Positions 11,121 to 22,194 of a DNA stretch of 64,000 nucleotides are shown in pieces (position 1 is the stretch's first letter; every line of letters starts with the position of its first letter). The notes beneath the pieces are model-generated. The model was not told where the DNA came from and did not search any database. It saw only the letters and a program-made list of their open reading frames with translations. This DNA is from Wolfiporia cocos. Its lineage: Eukaryota; Basidiomycota; Agaricomycetes; Polyporales; Phaeolaceae. Location of the stretch: positions 1,550,001-1,614,000 of the forward strand of contig JACCLO010000005.1 of the NCBI GenBank assembly GCA_029448655.1, read 5' to 3'. A program made the translations under genes and the position numbers.

Positions 11121-12637
11121 GAACCAGTATCTGTACCTCTCGCATCTGTAGAATCGGACATAGATGACGACGACGGAGCTTCAACATGCTCCGACGACTC
11201 GTTTGTAACAGCCTTGGAGGCGCCTCCCACTGGAGCGTGGCGGGAGGCAAATACCGTGCTTAATTCCTCCAATGCTAATGTAACATATGTTCCGATGGAT
11301 GTGGACCCGGTAGTGACACCTGATGTGGAAATGGCAGACGCATCAGGTACCACTAAAAAATCAGAAAAGAAAGTGCGGCGTAGACGCGTCAAGAAAAAGA
11401 CCGTCACGCTCGACATCTACCTAGACCACCCGCGGGCAATCCCACCTGAGCGCAAAAGCGAAGGTGCCGCTGGGTACGACCTCTACTTCGCGGAGGAGGT
11501 CGTCGTTCCCAATGGGAAACGTATCACCGTAGATACTGGCATCAAGATCAGGATGCCAGCCGGTGTATACGGACGTATCGCTCCACGGTCTGGACTCGCC
11601 CTCAAGGGAGTCGACGTGGAAGGTGGTGTAGTAGACGAAGACTACACCGGCCGAGTAAAAGTCATACTGAATAATCAGACCGGAGCAGATTATCAGGTCG
11701 AGTATGGGGACAGAATCGCCCAGTTCATACTCGAATGCAATATGACACCCAACACCAAGATCGTCAAGTCGATCCGCGAAACCGCACGAGGGACACAGGG
11801 TTTCGGCTCAACTGGTGAGAAACTCAGGGGAAGTGTAGTGGTCATCCAGACGGGAAAACGGGGAAAGCAGATCGAAGTACTGATCACTCTCCACCGCCCC
11901 GACGGACGTGCCCTCTTCACAAAGGCTCTCATCGATTCCGGTTCTACTGGATCGGTGATCAGTAAGTCCTACGTGGAGGAACACCAACTCGAGCAGATCC
12001 CATTGGACCGCCCTATCAAGCTGTTCAACGCGGACGGATCAACCAACAGCATGGGGCTCATGACGCACTATGTCGAGCTCCAAATGCAGATCGACACGCA
12101 CTTGGAAACCCGCAAGTTCCACGTCACGGAACTCAGCTCTGCGGACATCTTTCTCGGCTTCGACTGGCTCGAAGACCACAACCCTTCCATCAGCTGGAAG
12201 AAGCGACAGATCACGTTCTCTTGTGACTGCGAAAATGAGCAGATCGAGGACGGTGATCACATTTACTACATTTTCGCTGACGCATGGATCCGAAACAGAG
12301 ACGAGTGCAGAGCGGACATCGCCGAACGAGTCCGTGCCACGAAGGCAACCAAAATTGCCATCGCGACTGGCAAGACCACGGAAGCTAAGACATTCGAGGA
12401 GGTCGTACCCGAGTACTTACACGAATTCAAAGACGTGTTTGAGGAAAAGGAATTCGACACACTCCCGGAACAGCGACCGTGGGATCACGCCATCGAACTT
12501 CTCCCCAATTTGGAACCATACGCGGGCAAGATTTACGCCCTTTCACCTAGAGAACAAGAAGCATTGGACGATTTCCTAGAAGAACAACTGCGCACGGGCC
12601 GCATCCACCCATTGAAGTCACCATGGGGGGCACCCTT
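11121..12637 (+). pseudogene. pol: Element A pol fragment: dUTPase - protease - RT start
   Basis: The same frame as gag continues after TAA 11118. After an acidic and then Lys/Arg-rich stretch (VRRRRVKKK) comes a complete trimeric-type dUTPase (about 11403-11830). Its motifs are AAGYDLYF, GRIAPRSGLALK, the GGVVDEDYTGRV motif 3, GDRIAQFIL, and RGTQGFGST. dUTPase hydrolyses dUTP to dUMP and would keep uracil out of the cDNA. A retropepsin follows with its catalytic Asp in LIDSGSTGS (about 11931-11957) and the flap/ILGFDWL-like segment DIFLGFDWLEDHNP. The RT amino end (RPWDHAIEL, YALSPREQEALDDFL) stops at the LTR of element C. The dUTPase lies upstream of the protease, opposite to elements B and C. 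Confidence 0.85.
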
Positions 12638-13345
12638 TGTTACGGGTCGAATACCCGTTCGTATATTCAAGTCGTGAATATAGATCGTTCTTCTGCACGT
12701 AGGCTTGTTGCCGTATGCAAGGCAAATACTCGTTAGATGCCTTCAAGTCCTAAGTAGAGTTCTTAGGAGATCGGTTAATATCCAATACGCGTTAGAGGAT
12801 ATAATCTGTTCAAGTGCGAGTCTGATAGAATATAAGACTCGCCTAAGTCCGAGAAGTCGATGTGCACTTCGAGGACTTAGTCGTTCGGTTGCTCGAGCGA
12901 GAAATACTTGAGCGTAGTTTCCTACATTTGAGAACGAGTATAAGACTTCTTGTTTGTACAACAAGGTCGAGCTAAAGAGCCTCGACGGTAAGTACATGAG
13001 TTTTTATACTACGCTAAGTTTCAGGGGTCAAGTCTGTCCCAGATGCCACCGATACTATCTACGCTATAGTCCCAAACGTCTGATAAGTATGGAGTGATAT
13101 ATCTGAGACGATAGATAGGAATGATGGCGGTTGAACGCCATCTGTCAGCTAATAAACGATGAACATGAAACGGTGGCAGGGTTGGATCTGCCAAAGATGA
13201 AATGAGCCCTACAGACTAGTACAACTGGGGATGCGCCCAGTAAGATCACGAGTAGCCAGGGGGCTGGTTGCGCAACAAGTCCCTGTATCGTATTCGCCCG
13301 GTGGTGAGTTCTGTCGATATTCGAAAAATCAAAATAACCATAACA
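12638..13345 (-). repeat. 3' LTR of element C
   Basis: 708 bp, + strand ends TGTTACGGGT / ACCATAACA, the reverse complement of the B-type LTR. The base after it on + (13346, TCAGCTCCCC) is the complement of the polypurine tract seen before the 3' LTR of B. Inserted into the RT coding region of element A after CACCCTT; the matching second target duplication is not present, consistent with loss of the other end. Confidence 0.92.
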
Positions 13346-13399
13346 TCAGCTCCCCCCTATGCATTCGTCGGCCTCGACGAATTTTCCAAGTTCCTCTCT

Positions 13400-14452
13400 T
13401 CAGAGTGCCTCGGCGTCCTGTTCGTTGTAGATGTCGCCGTTCCCGCTGAGGGACGGGGTCGTAGGAGTTCGCCATACGAAGTGTTGGCGGCATTCATTCT
13501 GTCGATGACCTGGTTGATTGAGCCCACAAATATAATCGGGGCAGTCGAGGATCCAGTGGTTAGCGGAACCACATTGTCGACACGGCTGCTCGAGTGAGGG
13601 CCTCGCTGGTACCCGTAGGGAAGGGATATCGCGGAGGTATTCGTTATGTTGGTACCTCCAGTGGTGTGCGGCTCGGTGGAGGTTTTGTGCGGCCCATGTT
13701 GGTAGGGAGGCGGTGTCTCGTTTGTGCTCCCTCGCACCTCGCTCAAACTCCTCGCGGGTAATACTCTGCACTGAAGGAGATCGTCGAATAGGCGGCGTGC
13801 TATTCGCTCTTCGCTGTCGCGCTGGGGTAGCCCTAGGGCTCGTCGGGCGTGCAGGTGGTTCACATCTCCCGTTGCCTCCCATACCAGAAATACGTGGCGT
13901 CAGGTCTCTAACTCCTGTTCGGCGGGCCCTCTGAGTCTTGGTAGGCAACGGAAATAATACTCTATCGCCCTCCATAAAATCAAACGGCCTTGCAACTCGG
14001 CGTCGTTTGTCGGGGGTGAAAAAGCGGGCGGGTCGCGGTGTGTATTCGGGTCGACCAGGAGTAACGTGCTTGCGATCCTCGAAGTCGTTGAGCGCGTGTC
14101 GTAGTCGGGCCGTCGTAGTGGCGGCCAATCGGTCGATAAGTCTGTCGGTGAGTAGCTCGAGTCCCTCTCTCTGCGCTCTGATCTGCCCCTCCATTCGGAC
14201 GAGGTCCTCGGTGATGTTCTGGTACGAGCTGTATACGTGGGTGAGATCCTGCGCGATGTCGAAGAGGGCCGTCCAGCCATCGGCTCGGCCAGCAAAGGGT
14301 CCCTCGGCCCTATACCAGAGGAGGGCATGTCTGATCTGTAGGTGTTGGGGGGAATACCTCCTCGGTGGCGTACCTCTCGGCCGACCTTCTCGACGGTCTG
14401 CGTCACCGGGAGTCGTGGTGTGACGGGGGAGCTGATGGCGAGTCGTCGACAT
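13400..14452 (-). CDS. Element C ORF3: overlapping CCHC protein
   Basis: 350 aa from ATG at 14452, overlapping the 3' part of pol in another frame and intact in this otherwise damaged copy. It matches ORF3 of element B with about 16 substitutions and a 3-residue deletion that removes one Cys of the second zinc knuckle. The first knuckle C-x2-C-x4-H-x4-C is intact. A central helical segment (residues about 60-130) precedes an Arg/Pro-rich region. See B ORF3 for the codon-level argument that this frame is under selection. Confidence 0.75.
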   Translation of the reverse strand: MSTTRHQLPRHTTTPGDADRREGRPRGTPPRRYSPQHLQIRHALLWYRAEGPFAGRADGWTALFDIAQDLTHVYSSYQNITEDLVRMEGQIRAQREGLELLTDRLIDRLAATTTARLRHALNDFEDRKHVTPGRPEYTPRPARFFTPDKRRRVARPFDFMEGDRVLFPLPTKTQRARRTGVRDLTPRISGMGGNGRCEPPARPTSPRATPARQRRANSTPPIRRSPSVQSITREEFERGAREHKRDTASLPTWAAQNLHRAAHHWRYQHNEYLRDIPSLRVPARPSLEQPCRQCGSANHWILDCPDYICGLNQPGHRQNECRQHFVWRTPTTPSLSGNGDIYNEQDAEAL

Positions 14453-17400
14453 ATTATTACTGTTCGGCTTTCAAGTGTCGGGGTTGTTCTGACTCGCATT
14501 TGGTGGTAGCTTTTTATCAGCTCCTTGGAATGCTCCAAGTTTGCCTCGTCTTCCCATGAGTTGTCGGCCGTGGCATAGCCTTTCCACTTGACGAAGTATT
14601 GATGCTTTTTTCTTTGCCATCTGTCAGCCAAGATGGCTTCGACTTCGTATTCTTCTTGTCCCTTGATGATATCAGGTGGCGGCCGTAGGTAATTAGGTCC
14701 GTGTACCCTTGTTTCCTTGAATGGTTTTAGTAAGGCAGCGTGGAAGACCGGATGAATCTTCCAATTCGCCGGTAACTGCAGTCGGTATGTCGTGGGTCCC
14801 ATCTTTTCTGTGATGGTGAAGGGTCCTTCTCTTTTTGGTGCCAGTTTGTTCGATTCATAGGGGATCGTTAGGTTCTTGGCGTCGAGCCAGACCTTATCCC
14901 CTTTCTCAAGCTTCGGCAGTTCTCTGAAGAACCGCCCTGCCATTCTTTTCTGGGCTAATTCATGCGCGATGAATGCCATCTTTCGCGCCTCTTTGATCTT
15001 CTTGATCCTGTCGACAGCTGCCGGGATGTTCCCTACTCTGTCATAGTCTGGGAATCCTCTCGGGACGTATCCTAGGATTATTTCAAGTGGCGCTGGCCGG
15101 TTTTCGGTTCGCCTTGTGTTATGTGCAAATTCGACATCAGGTAGTCGTTTTACCCACTGGAAAGGGTCGTTCATGCAATAGATGCGAAGGTATACTTCGA
15201 TCTGTTGATTCATTCTTTCTGTCTGTCCGTCGGTCTGTGGATGGTACGCCGTACTCATCGCTGATTCCGTTCCCTGCAGTTTGCATAATTCCTTGAAAAG
15301 CTTTGATGCAAACTGTGGTCCTCTGTCTGAAATGATCTTTCGGGGGATGCCATATAGCGAGTAGATTTTCCGGTGGAATATCTCTGCCGCCCCTTCACTA
15401 GTGATCGTTTTGTCGCATGGGGTGAGAGAGATGGCCTTAGATAGGCCATGGTCGACAATCACCATCATGGAGTCATACTTTCCGACTCTTGGCAAGTCGG
15501 TGACAAAATCGACCGAGCACTGCGAGAAGGGGAGGGCGTCTTCCCGTGTCGGTATTGGTTGCAAAGGGGGTTTTAGCGGATTCCTATCGGGTTTCATCTG
15601 TTGACAGATTGCACAGCCCCAGACGTATTCCGCTATCATTGCTCTCATGTCAGGCCACCAAAAATGGGTCGTAACCTGTACTGTTGTACCCCAGATCCCA
15701 GGGTGTCCGGCTGGGATCGTGTCGTGGTATTTCGAGATGACGTCCCGTCAAAGGCCCTCGTCTCTTGGCACGTACATCCTGCCCCTGTAGAGCAGTATCC
15801 CATCCGTTTGTTGCCATTCATCTGCGGTGGTTCTCGCGGGGAATTCGCCTGTACCCCCTAGAGCACGGATCACCTGTTCCGCAGATTCATCTCGATCGTT
15901 GGCGTTCTTGATTCGATCAATGATCGGGATCTGGGTTGCATGGACGACGAGTTTGTCTGGGATCATGGTGATTCCCTCGTTGTCTTTGTTGCTTTCGTCC
16001 AGGTGGTACAACCTGGAAAGCGTGTCGGCCATGACTAGTTTTCTTCCGGGGACGTGCTGCAATTTCAGGTCGAATTGTGAAAGGAATAGATGCCATCTCG
16101 CTTGTCGCCAATTTAGGCGCTGTGCGCTTCTCCAGTACGTCAGGTTCTGATGATCACTTCGGATCAAGATCCGATGCGGTGCTCCTTCCAATAGGTGCCG
16201 CCATTCTTCTAACGCTCGGACTATTCCGAGTAGTTCGCGATCGTAGATTTCGTAGTTCCATTCTGTTGATGTCAGGGATTGTGAGAGATATCCCACCGGC
16301 CGTTCGTGCCCTGTTTCATCTGTTTGTTTCAGCACTGCTCCTGTGGCGAACTGAGATGCATCTGTTTCGAGGATGAATGGTTTTTCCTTGTCGGGTGTTC
16401 CTAGCGCGGGCGCCGTCGTGAATGCCTGCTTCATGAAGTCGAACGCCCTCTGCTCTTTGTCCATTAACTGGAACCCCGTTCCTGTGACCATCTTTGTGAG
16501 GTCTACCAGGGGTCGTGCGTGCGTTGAGTAGTGGTCGATGAATTTTCGATAGAAGTTCGCAAACCCTAAGAAGGATTTGACTTCCTTGAGATTTCGGGGA
16601 GTCGGCCATTCTTTAATCCCGTTGAGTTTCGCTGGGTCCATCTGGATGTTCCCTGGGGTGATGACCAGCCCTAGGAACTCAACTCGGTCGACGCCGAAGG
16701 CGCATTTCTCGGGTTTCACAAAGAGGTGGTTGTCCACTAATTTCTGAAGGACCCGCCATTCTCGTTCTTTGTGTGTTTTCTCATCTTCTGAGAAAACGAG
16801 GATGTCGTCCATATAAACAAGCACCCATCCTTCGAGGATTTCTTCTTTCAGGATTTCATTCATCATTGCCTGAAAGGTCCCGGGTGCATTGCACAATCCG
16901 AAAAACATAACTGTGGGCTCGTACAACCCTCGGTTTGTTTTGAAGGCTGCTTTCCATTCGTCTCCCTTCTTGATCCGCACGTTGTTGTATCCCGCTCTAA
17001 GGTCCATTTTTGTGAAGATCTTTGCTCCTTTTAGCTTTTCCAGGAGCTCTGAGATCAGTGGCAAGGGATAGACGTTCTTTATCGTCCCTTCGTTCAGATA
17101 TCGATAATCTTGGCAGGGTCGTAGGCCGCTGTCTTTCTTTGGAACGAAAAAGAATGGTGACGCCATCGGGGATTTTGAAGGGACTATGAATCCCTTGGCC
17201 AAATTTTCTTTTAGGAATTCGTCCAGCGCCTGTTGCTCTTTAGGTGAGAGTGCATAGACTTTGCAGTCTTTCGGCACGAAATCGGGTTTTAATTCGATTG
17301 CGTGGTCCCATGGCCTCGACGGGGGGAACGCTGCTGCGGACTCCTTGCTGAACACCTTGGCGAAGTCCAGTAGGTGTTTCGGGACCATCTCCTCAATCGT

Positions 17401-18498
17401 TCGTTCTGGTTCGGGGGTTTTCTGCGCGAATTCCTGGGATTTCGTCAGTGCTTTCCTGACAGCGTTGATGATTTGTATCTTTGTTCGGAACTTCCTTCGC
17501 GTCTCCCCTTTCTTTCCTATGATCCTAGGGTTATCTTTTGCAAAGCGTCGGATCGCTTCGTACTCCTCGGGAGTATAGAGTTGCTGCGCGGTTTCCTCTG
17601 GCTGGTCCGTGGACCCAAACCCTTTCTCCCCTCGTTCTGTTTCATCTAGGTCTTCGACCTCTATAATGTCGGGGGTGAGGTGCCGTTCGAAAATTATCTG
17701 GGCTATTCGCATGCCCGGGATAATTCTATGTGCTTTGTCTGAGTAGTTGAAGACGATGGCTCCGACGTCTCCTCGGTAGTCCGAGTCTATGATTCCGGCT
17801 TGTACTACCAATCCGTGTCTGAGGGTGTTGCCTGATTGTCCAGCCAACCTTCCGTACGATCCCTTCGGGATCTTCATTTTTACTCCTGTGGAGACGAGTT
17901 TCCATCCTCCGGCGGGAATCTCGGTTTCTTCTGCGGCGTAAAGGTCATACCCTGCAGCTTCTTGGGTCCCCCTTGTTGGAATTTTCCCTTCTGGGGCAAC
18001 TACCATCTCCACCGTATCCATTCGGATCGTGGCTTCCTGTTTCTTTTCTTCTGCCCCTAGTATTGATCGTACATCGACTGTTTGGTCCTTCCAGTCGATT
18101 GTGGGGTTTTCGTCTTTTAGCCATCCATACCCTAGAATCATATTCTCTGTTCCGATTGATCCTACCAGGAATCGGACTTTTCGCGTTTTCTGAGTCTTCG
18201 GATATCGTAGTAGTATGGTGGCTTCTCGGTCTATTCGCCCATCTTTGTTTTCTGTTCCGTCAACATTTTTGACAATGATCGGGTTCTTCAAGGGTTGCGT
18301 GGGCACCTTGTATTTTTCTACCACTCTGCTGTGGGTGGTTCAGGTTCGACATTGCTCCTGAGTCGATTAGTGCATTGCACTTCACGGGTTTTGCCAGCGT
18401 CATGATTACCGGGATGAAGAGGGATCGATTCTTCTCGAACGAGGTAATTACATGCGCTGCTTTCTCGGAGGGCAAGACCGTGGGCTTCCCTCCTAGGC
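13900..18498 (-). pseudogene. pol: Element C pol: protease-dUTPase-RT-RNaseH-integrase-chromodomain, inactivated
   Basis: Collinear with B pol. Fragments: the protease start (18475-18260 frame, with the LIDSGAMSN active site), then after a 4-bp insertion a shifted frame 18324-15748 with dUTPase, RT (YMDD) and RNase H, then TGA at 15750-15748 (CGA in B), then the same frame again to 13902-13900 with integrase and chromodomain. The integrase carries a 9-bp insertion after VYLR relative to B. The pol frame ends at TGA 13902-13900 (after AEQELET), where B continues for about 190 more codons. Pol is thus broken in at least two places and shorter at its C-end. Confidence 0.9.
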
Positions 18499-20586
18499 AA
18501 AATCCTGTTCTTCTACGAGCCGTGCTAGGAGCTCGGGGTTCTTGGCTTTTAGGGCCCTTATTGCTGTGACCGCTCTGTTAGCGGTGATGTATTCAGTCTC
18601 TTCCTCAGAGACTTCTTCAATGCGAGCTTCTTGCTCGGCTTCTTCTTCTTCGGTCTTTTGAGTAGTCCTCCTAGGGCGGGCTGGCTTCCTTGGCCTCTTC
18701 AGGCAATCTCGCGACATATGTCCTGGCTGATGACAGGTGAAGCATTTTCCCTTCTTGATGTGATCGTCCCTTTCCTGGGTGGTCATTCGATCTACATCCA
18801 TCGCATTCGGATCTTTCAGTGCGGTTGTCTGTGGAGCACTAGTGCGTCCGTTATTCTGGTTCGAGGCTTGCCAAGCCTTTTTCTTGACAAACGGTTTGTC
18901 CCGTTTCAAGAATATCTTGTACGTATTTTCATAGTACGAGGCAGCGGACTGCCATTCATCAATGGTCGCTGGTAGCGGCCGAACGCCAATGATGTATCGG
19001 GTCGTATGTTCGGGTAACCCTTTCTCGAAGAGGGTTATGAGCAACACGTTTCCGTTCGCGCTGTATCGATCGTACTGGGCCTTCCCGGCCAAGTTGTTGA
19101 ACTCGGTGATATAATCATCGATGTCCTTCCTGTCCTGGGTTACGTCCAGGATTTTCTTCCGCACCTTCTGTACTTCTTCGATGGCTCCGAAGGCTTTTTG
19201 GAAGTCTGCGTCAAACTGTGCAAGACTAGGCGGGAAGAATCGTTTCGTCTGGGGGTTCGTATAAACCCGATGATAGTTCTGTTTCCATTGGCCCGTTTTC
19301 CCCTTGTTCGAAATATAAGAGAGGATAAAGATCACTCTCTGAACGTTGTTCTGGAATGACGTTTCATACATCGTAAACCAGGAATTGCACTGGTTTATGA
19401 AGTTCTGCATGTCGGATCGTTCCCCGTCGAATACGTCTGGGGGATTGATCTTTATCATTGGGGGTCGGTAGTACGGGTTCGGTGCCGGAGGTTGAGGCTG
19501 CGGCGCATTCGGTGGTGGAGGTCCTCCTCCTCCCGGGTATCCTCCACCCGGGTTTCCTGGGTTTCCTCCGGGGTTCCCTGGGTTTCCTCCTCCAGGGTTT
19601 CCTCCTCCGGGGTTCGCGGGGGTTCCTCCTCCGAGTCCTCCAGGAGGGGGGGCACTCCCTCCTCTGAGTCCGAAGTTTCCTCCCAATCCTCCTCCGCTTG
19701 TATTTGCGGAGGTTCGTCCAAATAGGCCTGAAGGCCATGTTCCTGGGTTTGTTGTTCCCATTCCTCCGCTTGGGCTAGTCCAAGACGGATTTCCTCCGCT
19801 ACCCATTCCGGGTGCGTTCTGTGGGGGGCTTCCAAAGAGGTTTGCTCCTCCAGCCATAGACCCAATCCCACTCTGCGCAAAAGCAGATATAAATCCTGGA
19901 GGGTCCTGTCCTCCGGTCTGGCTGTTATCTGTTCCTGTAAAGTTTCCAGGATTTCTCCCATCATCTCCGATGCGCTCAATTCCTGCCATTCCTGTGGCGC
20001 CCGAAGGCTGATTTGTATTTCCATCGGCATTGGGTCCGATGAAGGGCATGGTGTGGTGGGTGACACGGACCGATGCCAGGGAGTGGTCAGACAGGAGTGG
20101 TGAGAGGGCAATGGACCAGTCCAAGGACGAGGTGAGGGTTTCTTCCGAGGCATAAATGCGGTCTATGCGGGAGTGGCTGAGGGGATAGGACTGAAAGTGG
20201 GAGAAGCCAAGGGTATCTGGGTGTTCCCAATGCCAGCTGTCACACAGGCCCAGCATACCGCGGAAATCCAGGAGGGTGGCAACCGCGTTCGCATCGTCTG
20301 CGTGGTGAGGCAAGCGGTCGAGCGCATCCTCGATGAGGTTAAAGTCCCCCAGGACTACGTCGGGCTTGGGTGGACTGGCCCCGTCGTCCGACCAGATGTC
20401 GTGGAGGCGGCCCCAGAATGCTTTGTTTTCTGAAGGGGGGTTGGGTGCATAGACATTTAGGATGGTGAGGTGGTTATCGCCGTGCCATTTTATACGGAGG
20501 AGCAGGGCTCTACCCGGGATGAGTTCCCAGGATGAGTTCCCAGGATGAAGTGTTCCGGACATCAGTGAGTTCCCGGTTGAGGACAA
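18493..20586 (-). pseudogene. Chimeric ORF: LINE endonuclease fragment fused to element C gag
   Basis: One open frame of 697 codons. The upstream part (20586-20031) is the second half of an APE-type endonuclease of a LINE, including NVYAP, VLGDFN, SRIDRIYAS and SDHSLA motifs. The downstream part (20030-18493) is chromovirus gag: a Gly/Pro-rich stretch, a capsid-like region (VFDGERSDMQNFINQ onward) and a CCHC knuckle in CFTCHQPGHMSRDC. The switch at 20030/20031 keeps the frame. The first half of the endonuclease is in another frame because of a 13-bp tandem duplication at 20517-20542. No LTR is present at the fusion. An overlapping frame (20153-19455) corresponds to ORF-X of element B. Confidence 0.85.
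18499..18505 (-). promoter_or_regulatory. Element C gag-pol -1 frameshift heptamer GGATTTT
   Basis: Reads G GAT TTT in the gag frame, six bases before the gag stop. The same 5-base spacer and GGAGGG/CCCTCC stem as in element B follow; the loop differs by one base. Conservation in a diverged copy supports the signal. Confidence 0.7.
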
Positions 20587-21278
20587 AGGCGACCCCGCGG
20601 GCCGCTGTGTTGGTGGGGTCGGCGGAGTGGAGGATTCTGATGCGTCTTCCGTATATATTGTCGAGACGGGCGAGGAGTTCGGGGGCCATGTAGTGGGTTT
20701 CCTGCAGGGCGAGAATGCCGATGCGGCGGTCGCGCATTAGGCCATGGACCAGGTTCCACTTGTCGGGCAGGGGTAAGGGGGCGTGTGGGGGGTGGTGGGC
20801 GGGTCCCCGACCCCGCATGTTCAGGGTGGCTATGGACAGGCTCGCACGTGTGTTTCGGCCTTGTTTTCGGGGGGGACGGTGTTGCGAAGGTGGCGGTGGT
20901 TGATCAGGTGCAGGGGCAGGCGAGCTGGGTGGCAGTGATGCCGCCCCAGACCTGCCCTCAGTGGGGCGCAGGGAGCCTCCCGATGAGGGGGAGGCTCGGT
21001 GCGCGCCGCCCAGTGCTGCTCCCCGGCCTTCTACACGAGTGGCCTGGGCAGGGCGGGGGCCAACCACTCCGGCCGGGGGGCTGGCGACACGGTCCTGATA
21101 GGATCGGCCAGAAATCCGCGGTGTGGAGGAAGGTTGTGTAGGGTTCGCTGTTGCGCTAGACCACGCCCGGGTAGCAACAATACCTGGGGCGCTGGGGTGT
21201 GTCCACCCTACTGGCACCGCCACACTCCGGTGAGTGGCGGCGCGGTCGGGAGTGGACTTCAGCCTCTCGGCACAGCTC
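20031..21278 (-). pseudogene. LINE ORF2 fragment: APE/EEP endonuclease
   Basis: Endonuclease-exonuclease-phosphatase domain that nicks target DNA for target-primed reverse transcription. Motifs in order: TLNMRG near the start, ALQETH with the catalytic Glu, VAFVLN, then in another frame LNVYAPN, VVLGDFNLIEDALDRL (Asp, Asn), SRIDRIYAS and SDHSLAS (catalytic Asp-His). The frame change is explained by the 13-bp unit GGATGAGTTCCCA repeated at 20517-20529 and 20530-20542. The upstream part (21278-20840) is Pro/Arg-rich with no fold recognised. The long ORF that appears to start at 21343 begins inside the solo LTR, so that start is not genuine. RT is absent because the element is cut at 20031. Confidence 0.8.
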
Positions 21279-21283
21279 ACCCG

Positions 21284-21867
21284 TGTCACAGACTTACCTG
21301 TCTGTGCGACCCTGGCTACAGGGGAACCCCCACAAGCCTGCATAGTTGCAAGGCAACGGCACCGCCGTACTCATAGGACAGCCTGACGAACTCATAGGTC
21401 CACCCTGCAGGTGCCCAGCCGCCAAGGCCCCCAGACGACGACGTCGCAGACTCACAGACTAGCAGTCAAGATGAGGCCCCGGGCCAGCAGCAACGCAGAC
21501 AGTGTGGTAAGAAAGGAGCTTGCGCTCAATGACGAGAATCCTAAAGATGGGGCTGTAAGGCCGCCATCTTGTCGTATATATACATGTGTGAGCGTAGTAC
21601 CTACGAGCCCAGCCCTAAAGTAATGGTCCGTGCACATTATCTACAGGGCACATGACAAGTAACGCTACATGTGATATTGTGACCATAACGTGTCCGTATG
21701 ATGAGGCGCGCGCTACCCTACAGCGCTAACCGATCCGGTCAGGTGATCTATATACTCGAGTACTAACGTGAGACAAGCGTTAGTGTAGCGGAGCGGCGTA
21801 CGCCTAGCGCCGCCCATACAGCTAACGTGAGTGGAGTCAGGTACCCCCCCAGGGTATAACCGTGACA
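21284..21867 (-). repeat. Solo LTR of the second (TGTCAC) LTR family, in LINE
   Basis: 584 bp, + strand TGTCACAG...CCGTGACA, flanked by the 5-bp target duplication ACCCG (21279-21283 and 21868-21872). Related over its length to the copies at 23900, 26007 and 40459 but in opposite orientation; shares the GCGCTGTAGGGTAGCGCG block, the TATA-like stretch and the ATTCTCGTCA segment. It sits between ORF1 and the endonuclease of the LINE. Confidence 0.88.
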
Positions 21868-22194
21868 ACCCGGTCCTAAATAGAACGCCGTTTTGGCGCG
21901 GCGCGCCGGGGAAAACTGGCGGGCTTTCCTGTCCTACGTATAGTCAGTAAATGTGGGCCCGCCAGTGCCAGGCTGGGCAGGTGTGTGGCCGTGTGCTTGC
22001 CCAGCCCTGCGGCCACCCTGGAGTTGCGGTTTGGTCGCCTCGGGTTCCGGTTGTCGAAGCTTGGCTTACCAGGGGAGAGTGCCCGCCAGGGACTGGGTGG
22101 CACCCTATCTATTTCATTAATAGGTACATCTGGTGTACTAGGGGTTGGATGGGGATATTCTACATGCTACTGGACTGGGGCGACACCGGCTCTA

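Larger units (their letters stand above)
7879..12637 (+). mobile_element. Element A: 3'-truncated Ty3/gypsy LTR retrotransposon with dUTPase
   Basis: A 373-bp 5' LTR (7879-8251; ends TGTCACAAGC / GCTTGTGTCA) is followed by an ~770-bp leader and one reading frame that encodes gag, then dUTPase, then protease, then the first residues of reverse transcriptase. The element is cut at 12637, inside the RT segment that begins SPWGAPF, by the LTR of element C. RT core, RNase H, integrase and 3' LTR are missing. Two in-frame stops (9510, 11118) interrupt the frame. LTR ends are supported by the TATA box and the self-priming pair described separately. Its ends resemble those of the second solo LTR family (21284, 23900, 26007, 40459), so the two may be related. 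Confidence 0.8.
12638..20030 (-). mobile_element. Element C: 5'-truncated chromovirus (B family)
   Basis: Minus-strand copy of the element B family. Its 3' LTR is at 12638-13345, pol and ORF3 at 13400-18498, and gag from 18493 upwards. Homology to B stops at 20030/20031, corresponding to B position 29058, so the 5' LTR, the leader and about 100 gag codons are absent. From 20031 on the sequence belongs to a LINE. At the other end the LTR abuts the RT of element A. Pol is disabled by a 4-bp insertion in the protease (about 18333-18343) and a TGA at 15748-15750. C lies inverted relative to B. Confidence 0.9.

Noticed and set aside
20510..21343. LINE endonuclease ORF apparently starting at 21343
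   Set aside because: The first ~20 codons lie inside a solo LTR with its own target duplication; the genuine LINE sequence begins at 21278.
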